Assembly: GCA_013054445.1 (NCBI GenBank)
Contig: JAAMPI010000541.1
Location: 1 to 32,757, forward strand
Direction of reading: 5' to 3'
Source of the DNA: Cudoniella acicularis
Lineage: Eukaryota; Ascomycota; Leotiomycetes; Helotiales; Helotiaceae
Length of the DNA: 32,757 bases
The notes beneath the pieces were generated by a model. The model ran no database searches and was not told the DNA's origin. It saw only the letters and a program-made list of their open reading frames with translations. A program made the position numbers and the translations under genes. Shown here in pieces: positions 1 to 9,715 of this stretch. How positions within the stretch are numbered: the stretch's first letter is position 1; every line of letters begins with the position of its first letter.

Positions 1-767
1 GGATTCCCGTGGGGGCGTGGTGGATACGGGCGGGGTTGTGGCGATAAGGAGGTTGAGTGGGGAAATGGATGATTTCTCTTTCGATTGAATTTTGAATTTT
101 GGAAGAATTTTGGAAGAATTTTCGAGCTGGTGAGAAGTGGTCTTGTTTTCGAGTGAAGCATATCAAATAGAATAGCGTTGACTCGTAATGCGTTGAAGCT
201 GGGTTTCCGTCGTGTGGCGTCTTCTCGAAGCACACCTCGAAGTGAAGCGGCGCACGGTGAAGGATGTTGCTCCTGCGCGTGCCGGGTGAACATCCCGAAT
301 CATCACTTTTCCCGCCCACCTGGAAAGCCGGATCCATGCCAGACCAGGGTGCTTTGCTGGCAATTCTCTCGGGTGTCTCGAGCTGTCGCCGGACGCGCTC
401 AAGAAGACAGAGTCGAGTGATGACCGATGATGATTCATCTACTATACTCCCTACAGGGGTAAGTGAGTGTTAATTGCTCCGAGAGGATTTAACCAATTCA
501 GGACTAAAAAGAGATATCCTGACCAGGTGATTGGTCAGACCACTCGATTTGCCACCGGACGTTAACCCTGCAGTTACAATCATTTTCCACCTGTAGGTAG
601 TATGAGATCGAGATCTCTGACGATAAGATTTATCTTGAGCTTCATTTTTTCGTTTTTGAGCTTTGACTCTGAAAGCTTCGTGTTGAAGAGATAGCTCAAA
701 AGTGCTAGTTCATGATCTCTAAAGAAGAAGGTGTTCGGCTCAAGCTGCTTGATTCCGAAGGAAGCGT

Positions 768-1062
768 GATCCCAAGCAACAATTATCCATTTCATCCGGA
801 AGATCTCATGCAGGCGAAACTGGCGAATAGGTTCCGATTTTGCGCATCTCGAACTAGAGCTGCTTTTTTTTTACAGTAACGTTGCCGGCATCACATGCGG
901 TTTCTTGAATTCTAGATCCCAAGCAACAATTATCCATTTCATCCGGAAGATCTCATGCAGGCGAAACTGGCGAATAGGTTCCGATTTTGCGCATCTCGAA
1001 CTAGAGCTGCTTTTTTTTTTACNGTAACGTTGCCGGCATCACATGCGGTTTCTTGAATTCTA
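768..1062. repeat. Tandem duplication of a 147-bp unit
   Basis: Bases 768-914 are repeated directly at 915-1062. The two copies agree almost base for base. The only differences I see are one extra T in the poly-T run of copy two (ten against nine) and an ambiguous base N at 1023 where copy one has A. Near-identity and immediate adjacency mean either a very recent duplication or an assembly artefact. The N supports unresolved reads. No coding function is apparent in the unit. Confidence 0.9.
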
Positions 1063-2943
1063 GAAGCACGATCTGCACATGCGGTGACCGACTACGACTG
1101 AAAACCGGTGGCGAGGTGAACCGTGAACATCGTTGAATTTTTCACGAGCATTCGGTCAACGTGAGAACTCAGAACAAGCGGTCAGCACTCAGGATTCGGG
1201 ATTGTGGCTGACACGCTACCAACAGCTCGGGAAAAAGAACCGATTCCTGCGTGTCGACGCCATGTTTGAGAAAAAGCACTTTCATGGTAGTTGTTTGAAC
1301 TCTTTTCAGTGGTGAGAGTACGAAGGTACAATCGATGCGGCATCACGTCGTTAAGAATTTGTCCGAGTCTCGATGACCGGCATTGACAGCACCGAAATGT
1401 CTGATCAGCCACAATGTGCCATGCAATGCAAGATGTCAATAAAGGAATGCGCTGTGATACCATCTGCTGCAGTGGTCGCAGGCATCATCATGTATGTGCT
1501 ATGGTGTTCTGTGGTCTTGGGTGAGTTTTGCGAGTACAGGAGCGGAGTGTGGTGTCTCCGAAGTGGAAAAAATGGTGGTGGGAGACCCGACTCCCGACTC
1601 CCAGACTCCAACTCGCGATGCTGCACATCATGAAGTGGCGATGCAGGGTCATCAGGCTGAAATGCGGCTGTAAACACGAGAGATGTTTCGATGTCACGGA
1701 CACTTAAGATGTCGAGTCTGCTGAGAAATCATCCCGCCGTGTCTCGGCCGAGTGATGACGCTGGAAGAGGATTGGACGCAGAGGATTGGACGCGCAGAAA
1801 CGGATGACAACACCGACTCGATCAATCAGCGCTCGTTCCAGCATGCGGTCCCTTTCCAGCAGCCAGGAAATGGTGAAATCTCCCCATTCGGGGTTTCGCG
1901 GGATGCGCTGCAGCTTGGCCCGCATCCTAAAGCAGTTTGGTAGGCCTTGTGTGGCTTCGAGCTTCCCAGCAGACAGGCTCAAACAGGACGGTTTGTGGAT
2001 CGAACCGCAGCGTGGGTTTTCCCACTGACTGGGGGGGGGGATGGAAGGGGCAAATGCTGGGGCCAGATATGCCTGTGAGCTGCTCCGGAGAAAGCAGTGA
2101 GCGAATAGGGGGTTTTCATAGCATCGCTTGCATTTTGGCAGGGAGCGGGGCTGGGCACTGCTTGGATACGGACCGGGAACTTGGGTCATGAGGGGTTTGA
2201 CCACTGTATCCTGCGCTTTTTCAGCACATTTCTGGAGGAAATTCAGGTGGAAATGCCGCCGTATGCCTGCCTTTCCGGCAATGATCATTGCTGGTCCGGT
2301 CCAGTGAGCGACAGGTTCATGTATAGCAATGAAAAACGCTGGAGACGAGAGTAGAAACCTGGTGGATTTGGAGGGATCGCTGAGCATGGTCGTACGTCGT
2401 ACAGATGTACAGATGTACAGAGCGATACGCAGGTGTACAGACGACATGAGTAGGGTGAGCGTCTACCAGCGCTTACAGCGTAACAGCATCTACAGCACCT
2501 GCCTAGAGCGCCTGGACTCGCATCTGCCAGCCTCTACATGAGACCGCTCGGCCTCTTTGCGACGGCGACGAGATAAAGTTGACAGGTCATGCTGTGTTGT
2601 CTATGCTGTATAACCGTCTAGAGGGAGCTTGCAGGGACTTTGAAAGTCAAGAATTGAGGGGCATCGAGGCATCGGGCATCAAGAGAACTCCAAACTCTGC
2701 TGAAGTTTCACCAACAGCTCTTGGGGTTACTTGGCCTCCTGGACTGCACTGGACCGCAACTCTGCGACTGCAGGCCTATATATGGTTGCAAACGCTCAAA
2801 GCGCTTCCTCCCCTCCTCCTGCAGTGTCGCAATTGCTGCTTTGCCTCTTGCTGCATGACTTGGAGCGTTGCGGCGTGTTGAGGATGAGCATTTGCAGGCG
2901 CAACGCCGTGGCATCCCTTGACTTGCCCGGATACAGCACCAAA

Positions 2944-3066
2944 GCTGCTGCTGCTGCTGCTGCCGCCGCTGCTGCATCGCATCGCAGCATCAGAGCATCG
3001 CCGCACCGGAGCGTGTCAATTTTGAGCCTTGAAGCCCAGAAGCAGAGCCAGAGCCAGAGCCAAAGC
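2944..3066. repeat. GCT trinucleotide tract and CAGAGC hexamer repeat
   Basis: A GCT/GCC tract runs from 2944 to about 2976. Three CAGAGC units follow at 3043-3060, with a CAAAGC variant at 3061-3066. Open frames across them on both strands translate to poly-Ala, poly-Ser or poly-Gln-like sequence with no domain, so I read them as microsatellite-like DNA upstream of the gene at 3880, not as coding sequence. Confidence 0.75.
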
Positions 3067-3879
3067 CAAGACCTAGAGCCCCTGTAATGCACGCTGCCTG
3101 ACCGAACACGCCTACGCCTACACTTATGCCAACGCCCGCCCATTCCCGCTTTCTCCTCGCGCGCGCACCGCATCCTCACTCTCTCTACAGCCGTCACTGA
3201 CCACACTACCACACTACCACAATCACACCTCGGCCGTCTTCTCTCACCGTAATTCCAATTAATCCTCCGCCTTGCGTCCTGCTGCGCGCCCAGCTGTAAG
3301 GTGGTGGTATCCAACAGTGTCACAGCTTCGTCCTTTCGTGTCCAGTCACGGTCGATATCACAGTCCATTCCCCAGCAGCCTTGAACCCACCGCCCCATAT
3401 CACGTCAACCCCTCGCGATAATTTCTTCAGGCTCTCCAACCACTCGGTAATCCCCAACTTCCACGCCCACGCCCTAAGCTTACTCGACCATCACCCGACC
3501 CAAGGACCGCCCTACAGGATCCCCCCCCAGCTCAGCGCCAACTCAAAACAAAATACATCCCTCGCTCTTCTGTCAATCAGCCATCACTCAGCACTGCGTA
3601 CTCGTGTCGCACTACCATAGAAACATAGCATTACTGGTATTGCTCAACCCATATATTTGAGACGTCCCGACCGTTCGCACGCCGCAGGAATTGTCATCGC
3701 CGCACCGCATTGCTGGGTATATCTATCGATCCACCCCGACAAGCAGAAGTTCGATCCGAGTATTGGGAAGCGGATCCGCCGTTTGAAACAATCTTACCAA
3801 GACGGCGAATGTATGGAGCGATAACATCATTCGGGTCAACAAATATCTCCAATCGTAGTTCGATTCGACAATTACAATC

Positions 3880-5066
3880 ATGAGCTCGTCAGCGCAAGAG
3901 GGGCCCGGAGTTCCGGGGGAGAAGAAGAAGGGATTGAGCACTCTGGTTTCGCGAATGAAGACGGTATTGAGAAAAAGTGATGGGTCAAAGAGGTTGTCAT
4001 TCTCTTCCAAAGGAGCTACTGCTGGTCCAAGGTAAGATCTACAGTATCTTCCTTTTTCTTGTCTAACATCCTTCCAGTGTGGTCAAGGCCGATGCTCTAA
4101 TTGCAACCCCCATCCCGGAAGCAGCTGAACCAGCTGAACCAGCCGAACCGACTACAACTGCAAGTGGACCACAACCAAAGAAGATTATGCGATCAGAGAT
4201 TGATGCCGAGAGAGCTCGTAAACTCGGGGAACGGTTCCGAGTCACCATTGAACCTCATGAATGGTCATCGAAGAAGATCGACAAAGAGGCTTATCGTGTC
4301 GAGAAACCCATCCGCATGCGAATCCACCGCACATGTCACCGATGCAACGCGACATTTGGAGGAAACAAGACTTGTGCTGTGTGTGAGCATGTAAGGTGTA
4401 CCAAATGTCCCCGATATCCCATCAAGAAGCCCGAGGGCAAAGCCAAGGAGAAGGTCGTTCCCGTAGTCGCAGGGGATATTGCTGGACACATTGAAGCCGA
4501 CGACTACTGGAATTTGAGAGAGGAGATCGCATTGAGAAAGCCAAACCCGAAACCGAATGGACAGCCACTGGTGAGGAAGAAGCCAATGCAACGGGTACGA
4601 AGAACATGCCACGAATGCTCGACGCAATTCTCCGCAAACGCCAAGATCTGCTCGAATTGTTCCCATCCCCGTTGTGCTGATTGCCCACGGGATCCGTAAG
4701 TTCCCCTTTCTTACCCTTGATCACCCCAACAAGACTAATCTCCCCCACCACAGAGCAAAGAAAAAGAAATATCCTGACGGCTATCCCGGTGACGCCCCCT
4801 CCTCCGATACCACCAAACCCGTAAAATACACCTGTCACCACTGCAACAAAAATTTCCTTCCCGTCCCTCATCCCGATAGCGAGGAAGCCAATGCCTTAGG
4901 AGATGATATTCCCAAAGCGAATTGTTCGAGATGTGGTCATCAGAGATGTCAGCATTGTCCTAGGGCGCTGCCGGCGAAAGTCGAATTGGTGGAGCAGGAT
5001 CCAGAGTTGGTGAAGAGGGTAGAGGCCAAGTTAGCGAAGTTGAATATTGATTTGGAGGTCAAGTGA
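3880..5066 (+). CDS. Triple Cys/His zinc-module protein, function unknown
   Basis: Three exons, 3880-4031, 4078-4695 and 4754-5066, give 360 residues. The introns (46 and 58 bp) have GTAAGA and GTAAGT donors and CAG acceptors. The start is the first ATG of a Lys/Ser-rich N-terminus. An Ala-Glu-Pro tandem lies near residues 65-74. Three copies of one module follow: Cys at 137, 140, 150, 153, 158, 161 with His155; Cys at 228, 231, 242, 245, 250, 253 with His247; Cys at 284, 287, 314, 317, 322, 325 with His319. The pattern is C-x2-C-x(9-26)-C-x2-C-x-H-x-R-C-x2-C-P, and each copy is followed by Pro. Zinc binding is inferred from the paired cysteines. There is no signal peptide or membrane segment, so it is probably intracellular. 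I know of uncharacterised proteins like this in related fungi but of no proven function. Exon 3 carries the module with the longest internal loop (26 residues). Confidence 0.85.
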
Positions 5067-6339
5067 CGAGGGGGTGGCTGCGGTGGCAGCGTTGTTGGAG
5101 CCGGGGTTGAGTGACGGTATGGGATCGGATGGGATGGAAAGCTTGCAAAAAAAATATACGTACTGAACGGATGTATTAGGAATGATGGAGCATTTGGAAT
5201 GGGATTGGGACGCGACATGATATAAAATTTTCAGCGGTTTGGAATAGGGCATGGCATATTTCGGGAATTTGCTTTTCAACTCACAACTCAACTGACTACG
5301 AACGTCGATGCATATACATGTACATGCATAGAAGCATGCAACAAAGAGAAGATCAGAAGACATTACAATTTACGAAGAAGATGAAAGTCCGCATATATAT
5401 ACATATATACGATCATATGTATACGCTTTTTTTACGCTGCCTCGGTTTTGAATATTTGTTAAATTTTTTTGCTTTACTTTACTCTACTTTACTTTCTAAT
5501 ACTTTTCATACCAACAAACCTCAAATACGAACAAACTCCCGTCATCCCTTCGAAACATCCAGCTAGTTACCAACTCTCCACAACATTACTACCACTTTTC
5601 CGGTCCTCGCCCTTGTCTTTCTCCTATACATATATATATCACAACCCCTCTCCTATCTCCTATCATCATCTGCACTTCAACACTAAATCACAACGACAAC
5701 CACAACCAAGGTTTTCCCCTAACCCAAGAGGCCGAATTAAAGAAATAGTAGAGATCTAAATCTTTTCGCTATGAAAAAAAAAAAAAGAGCTAAAAGTTGT
5801 TGCAAACTTTACAACTGATACATACAATCATAAACCCTTTAATTTATCACTTTCTAACTTCCAACTTCCAACTGGCTGGCAACATCAGCCAGCTTAATAT
5901 ACTGTACACATACAAGCGGCGCCTATCTTCTACCTACTATTTATCCTCTTTATTCCCAACCCGACCCGACCGGACTAGACGATAATACAGCACTGCAATC
6001 TATTTGTGCGTACTTGATTTTAAAAGAAGAGGGGTTTATTTTGGTAGGTAGGTAGGGATAGGAGAGGGGGGGCTTGTTTCTTTTAGATATTGAAATAAAT
6101 CCATGATTAATTGATTGATTGATTAATTTACAGATTCACAGATAGTAAGTGAATAAGTTTACTGTTTACAAATTTCGACCGAGAAAAGGGGAGAGCAGGA
6201 CACGAGTATAGAACCATATAGTAAATACTAGTTGATAAAATAAATCAGTAGAGAAATAAGAGATCTAGATCTTGAGAATATAAAGAGTAGAAAGAGGGAT
6301 TCTCAACTTGTTTGCTAGTAATGTTAAGTTACTTAGCCA

Positions 6340-6361
6340 CTCTCTCTCTCTCTCTCTCTCT
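6340..6361. repeat. (CT)11 microsatellite
   Basis: An uninterrupted CT dinucleotide run of 11 units inside AT-rich, gene-free DNA. Confidence 0.9.
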
Positions 6362-6534
6362 TCCTGTCTCTTATCTGAAATAGAGATTTAGAGAGGATAG
6401 AAATTTATTTTATATAGTTTTAGAATACATTTTTAGTTGGGAAACAATATCTACTGTCTATCCTGAGGAATGTAGGGGATTAAGAATTTATAGTTAGGAG
6501 GGGAGAAATAGAAGATAAGAGAGGGTAGGTTTAA

Positions 6535-6745
6535 ACTGCGTGATAGGTACCCGTACACGGACCAGTTGGTCCGTGCCTAGACGTGCGTCTGGTAAAGCCC
6601 TAAGGTTTTTGTTAATAAATATCATATTTTCGTAATAGACTCTAAATTTCTAGTTCTGTCAAAAAATCTGTATTAAATTTGGCCTAGAAATAAAAGAGAA
6701 GCACGGTCAAACGGGTACCCGTGGGTTATCCATCACGCACGCAGT
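6535..6745. mobile_element. Candidate MITE with imperfect terminal inverted repeats
   Basis: The left end ACTGCGTGAT (6535-6544) is mirrored at the right end by ATCACGCACGCAGT (6732-6745), which carries a 4-base expansion. Further inside, GGTACCCGT on the left (from about 6546) is matched inverted by a GGGTACCCG block near 6713-6721. The interior is AT-rich and non-coding. Near the left end is a 20-base palindrome with 9-base arms around GT (6556-6575), followed by a second small hairpin, AGACG-TG-CGTCT. Size (211 bp), AT-rich core and inverted ends fit a non-autonomous DNA transposon. A clean target-site duplication is not visible; the flanks only share TAGGTT-like sequence. I cannot assign a superfamily. 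Confidence 0.5.
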
Positions 6746-7401
6746 CTAGGTAGGTTATTGTTGCTTTTGATTTGTGGTGTTGTTTTATTTTTATACTGTT
6801 ATTTATCTTCTAGCTTCTATATATTGGGAAATATATCAAGGGTGAAGTGGTTAATATACTTAGGAAGGGTAGAAAGTGGTATTATGTATAATAATAGAAG
6901 TTGCTACTACATTTATATATCTACTTGGTATGTCTTCTGTAGTTAACCACTATATTAGAAAACATTCTAAAGCAATGAGGAAGTATAGAGAGTGAAATAA
7001 TGAGTTATTTATATAAGGGATGTGAGGGTTGTTTGTGAATTGGTTTTTATGTTGATTGATTTTTGGCGTTGAGTGTGATTTAAGTTTTTAATTGGTTAAA
7101 TTTATTATGATATTTTTTGAATTCTGGGATTATTCTTTTTCGTTACTATAATTTCTATAAATCTACTTCTTTGTTTATATTTCTTATCTAGGTTTGTTTA
7201 GAGGTTAGGGAGAGAAGGTAGCAGTAGAGAGTGAGGTGAGAGGAAGATTGCGCTGTAATCTGGAAATATAGGGCGAGAAAGACACTGTAGAACATGGATT
7301 AATACCTAGAAGGAAAATGCCCTGAACGACTGTGTAGCTGAATTGTGGGGTACGTTGACTTTGTACTCTAAATAAATATATCAGTTCAGACTCATCAAGA
7401 T

Positions 7402-8802
7402 TCAACTTCCATCACCCACAACGCATCTTACATCTTTAAATTTCAACACCAATCTGCGCCTTAACCCACAACAAAACCTCCCTATAAATTGGATCACACG
7501 CCCACCAAACCACCCCAAAAAGNCCCTCACACCACCCCTTAACCACCACACCCTCGGACACCTCCTCAACAAAACACAATAATACGCCACAACCACCAAC
7601 GCCAAACTCTGCCTCTCACAAATCAATCTTAAAAATTCCTCCGGCAACGTATTCGCCCATTCTAGTGCTGTATGCGGATTATCGTTTCCCTCATTTTCTA
7701 AAATAAAAAAGGAGGCTTTGAGGGAAGAGATGGCGTTGGTGTAAAGGATGGTGTCGGAGGGGTCGCGGTCGCGGTTTAGAGCGGAAAGACGTGTGAATGC
7801 TTCTTCGGTGTCGGGTGAAAGTGTATTGGTGTTTTGAGGGGATTCTGGAGAGGAGAAAATTTTGGAGCCGCCTCGACACTCAAGATCATCCGCCACCCGA
7901 ACAACCTTATGCCACCCCTTCACCAGCAAGAAAATCTGCGCCAAATCATCAAGTAGCCTCATCTCCGCCCCCTCTTTCTCTTTTGACATCAAGGGTCTAG
8001 AAACCCCAAAAGCAAACATGGTAGTGAGGCTCGAGAAAGCGATGCTGGCTGAGTAATTCGCTTGATTTATATCGGTGAGGATGGAGTGGTAGAGAGTTAG
8101 CCCTTGCGTGTGGTGTGCGGTGGCGAGTTGGGTGTATTTTCCTGTTGAATATTGGGGGAGGCCGTGTTCGTGGTTTAAGAGAGATTTTCGGATCGCTTTC
8201 TGCAGATTTGTTAGTAGGAATTGAGAAGAGAATAATGGGGTAAGGGGGAATACTAGGCAATGGAGGTGATGGTATGTTTTGAGGTAATAAACTCCTTTAT
8301 TTTCGGCATCCCAGGGGAACCGGAATTTCGAGAGAGGGATGTCGTGTGAGGTTGCATACTCATCGGTCAGAGTAACGACAAGAGGGCTTGTGTCGATGCT
8401 ATCCCACATTTCATTTTGGAGGGTTTGATTCTTGCTTTGGTAGTCTGTATGAGTGTGGTATGTGATTGGAGTGTCATAGGCCAGTTTTGCTGGGATTACT
8501 GTCAGTTGGCAATTATGAAGTTGGTACTCATACATACCAAACTTCGAGAATCTTAATAAGTGGTCGTCTTTGATTAGAGAATTTTGCCGGTAGATGAGGA
8601 GATATGTATTGCTTGTAAGAAGGAACAGCGTAATCACCAGTAGAGTCTTGATAGTGAGGGAGTCCGATGGTCGAGGCTTGACTGCTTCATATTCTTCGTA
8701 TTGTTTCTCTTCTTTCTCAGAGTGCGGATTTTGAAGTAATCGCTCTTTCGAGGATAAAGTATAGAACGATGTTCGAGGATAGAAGAAGCGGAATAATGCC
8801 AT
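7402..8802 (-). CDS. Chimera: UstYa/DUF3328 oxidase domain fused to transcription-factor C-terminus
   Basis: One open frame (466 codons from the ATG at 8802; an upstream in-frame ATG lies at 8895) with two likely in-frame introns, 8490-8537 (48 bp, GTATGT, CTGAC branch) and 8200-8253 (54 bp, branch CTAAC in TACTAAC, acceptor CTGCAG). Splicing leaves about 432 residues. Residues 51-71 form a membrane helix. A UstYa-like lumenal part follows, with the FPWD block and the first HxxHC motif (HHLHC, about 162-166) running straight into KAIRKSLL once the second intron is removed. From about residue 187 the sequence resembles the C-terminal half of Fungal_trans_2/Upc2-type regulators: LDDLAQIFLLVKGWHKV, LSALNRD, LALVVVAYYCVLL and a WWLRG block. 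The second HxxHC of UstYa proteins and the Zn2Cys6 domain of the regulator are both absent. An ambiguous base at 7523 gives one unknown residue. It could be a real fusion, a deletion-born relic or an assembly join. Both domain calls come from motif recognition. Confidence 0.75.
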   Translation of the reverse strand: MALFRFFYPRTSFYTLSSKERLLQNPHSEKEEKQYEEYEAVKPRPSDSLTIKTLLVITLFLLTSNTYLLIYRQNSLIKDDHLLRFSKFGMYEYQLHNCQLTVIPAKLAYDTPITYHTHTDYQSKNQTLQNEMWDSIDTSPLVVTLTDEYATSHDIPLSKFRFPWDAENKGVYYLKTYHHLHCLVFPLTPLFSSQFLLTNLQKAIRKSLLNHEHGLPQYSTGKYTQLATAHHTQGLTLYHSILTDINQANYSASIAFSSLTTMFAFGVSRPLMSKEKEGAEMRLLDDLAQIFLLVKGWHKVVRVADDLECRGGSKIFSSPESPQNTNTLSPDTEEAFTRLSALNRDRDPSDTILYTNAISSLKASFFILENEGNDNPHTALEWANTLPEEFLRLICERQSLALVVVAYYCVLLRRCPRVWWLRGGVRXFLGWFGGRVIQFIGRFCCGLRRRLVLKFKDVRCVVGDGS

Positions 8803-9715
8803 GGTCCAAGAATTGGGAAGGCGAACAATTTTAAAAACTGCGGTCTTGAAAATGGGCAGCAAATCCTCACATTCGTCCTTGTTAGAGAAGTTCAAATGTC
8901 TTTGGCTAATTTGGCCCTTTGAGGAGGGGAATGTCGGTTCTAGATGAACAAGTAAGATAGATCCGCTCGGTACATTTATTGCCGAATATTTAGACGCGAA
9001 ATGTCAAGTGCATGTCAAGTCCTACATCCAAAAGTTTAGAAACTGATGAGAAATCCTGTCATCCAGACGGCAGATATGCTTAACTGCTAAAGATCGAGAT
9101 CTTTTGTCCATTGTGGTAGAGAAGGGGGAACAACGATCGAAGTCAAAAAGCGATCGAGCGATCGAGTTGGACAATCACGCAGCCAGCCGCTCTTCTGCCT
9201 TCTAAAGCAACCCCAAGAAAACAAAATGTTTCTTGGAATTTTGTATGAAAAATTGACGAATAGAAGGGCCGTTGTTGTGTGTAAAGCGGTGAGCCGCATG
9301 TCATATGAGCTTTTGCATGATGCAGTACATTTGGGCAAGTAGTTTTGTACAACTGCGACATCAGAATCAGGGGTGGCGAAATACGTGATGATGGAACGCC
9401 TTTTTTGTGTTAAGAGAGTATCGAATGAAACAGAGGCTTCAAGTAAACACAAGCGGGTTCAGACAGGTACAAAGGAATCACACCTTCCAACCTCCAGATT
9501 ATTGATCATAGAGTCAGCTTTTGCGAGTATAGGCACCTAAGAGCTGACACCTTTTAATAGGCCATTTACGTAGTATTCTCATGATTTTCAAGTCAGATAC
9601 GAATCCCCTTTTCACAAATCGTTGTCAGAAAGTGAATGAAATCGTGGGTGGAATACTTGCCACCTATCTTTACAAAAGCTGACAGACTCATAGGTTCAAC
9701 TTGGGCCTTTTCAGA
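8803..9715. promoter_or_regulatory. Divergent intergenic region between the chimera and the Kex2-repeat precursor
   Basis: This 913-bp gap separates the starts of two divergent genes and so should hold both promoters. It contains three CGATCGA copies at 9134, 9151 and 9159 (the last two abutting) and an inverted repeat AAAGATC-GA-GATCTTT at 9089-9104. A pyrimidine run ending in CCTTTTCAG lies directly before the precursor ATG and could be the 3' splice site of a 5'-leader intron. Minus-strand open frames around 9087-9452 look spurious. No binding protein can be assigned to the motifs. Confidence 0.45.

Larger units (their letters stand above)
1..3879. other. Gene-free stretch, GC-rich, with low-complexity DNA
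   Basis: I see no reading frame here with a recognisable domain or a believable set of introns. The longest open frames (minus strand 1704-2447 and 2796-3398) have no ATG-anchored domain, are full of low-complexity sequence and look like chance products of GC-rich DNA. The stretch holds a tandem duplication (768-1062), a run of ten G at about 2031-2040, GCT and CAGAGC repeats (2944-3066) and, from about 3100 to 3880, C- and pyrimidine-rich DNA. The last of these fits the promoter and 5' leader of the gene starting at 3880. The first 160 bases may belong to a gene beyond the left edge, but nothing there can be named. Confidence 0.6.
5067..7401. other. Gene-poor AT-rich stretch
   Basis: The 3' UTR of the zinc-module gene should lie in the first few hundred bases. 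After that the DNA becomes AT-rich, with a pyrimidine-rich tract (about 5460-5720), poly-A, a (CT)11 microsatellite, TATA-rich segments and a candidate MITE at 6535-6745. All open frames are short (under 100 codons), contain biased residues and show no domain. I see no tRNA or other RNA gene. It separates conserved-looking DNA on the left from the accessory genes on the right. Confidence 0.6.

Noticed and set aside
1704..2447. 247-codon open frame on the minus strand
   Set aside because: No domain, signal or family resemblance. It lies in GC-rich DNA where long chance frames are common, and overlapping frames on the other strand are equally open.
2796..3398. 200-codon minus-strand frame over the GCT and CAGAGC repeats
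   Set aside because: Its length comes from microsatellite-like DNA giving poly-Ala and Trp/Leu runs. There is no domain, and the same DNA reads as Gln/Ser repeats on the other strand.
5318..5985. Short plus-strand frames in AT- and pyrimidine-rich DNA
   Set aside because: All are under 100 codons and made of Tyr/Leu/Ser/Pro-biased low-complexity sequence, with no start context or domain.
9087..9452. 121-codon minus-strand frame upstream of the chimera, considered as a lost Zn2Cys6 exon
   Set aside because: It has no CxxC-type zinc cluster and no splice path into the chimera. The cysteines are scattered.
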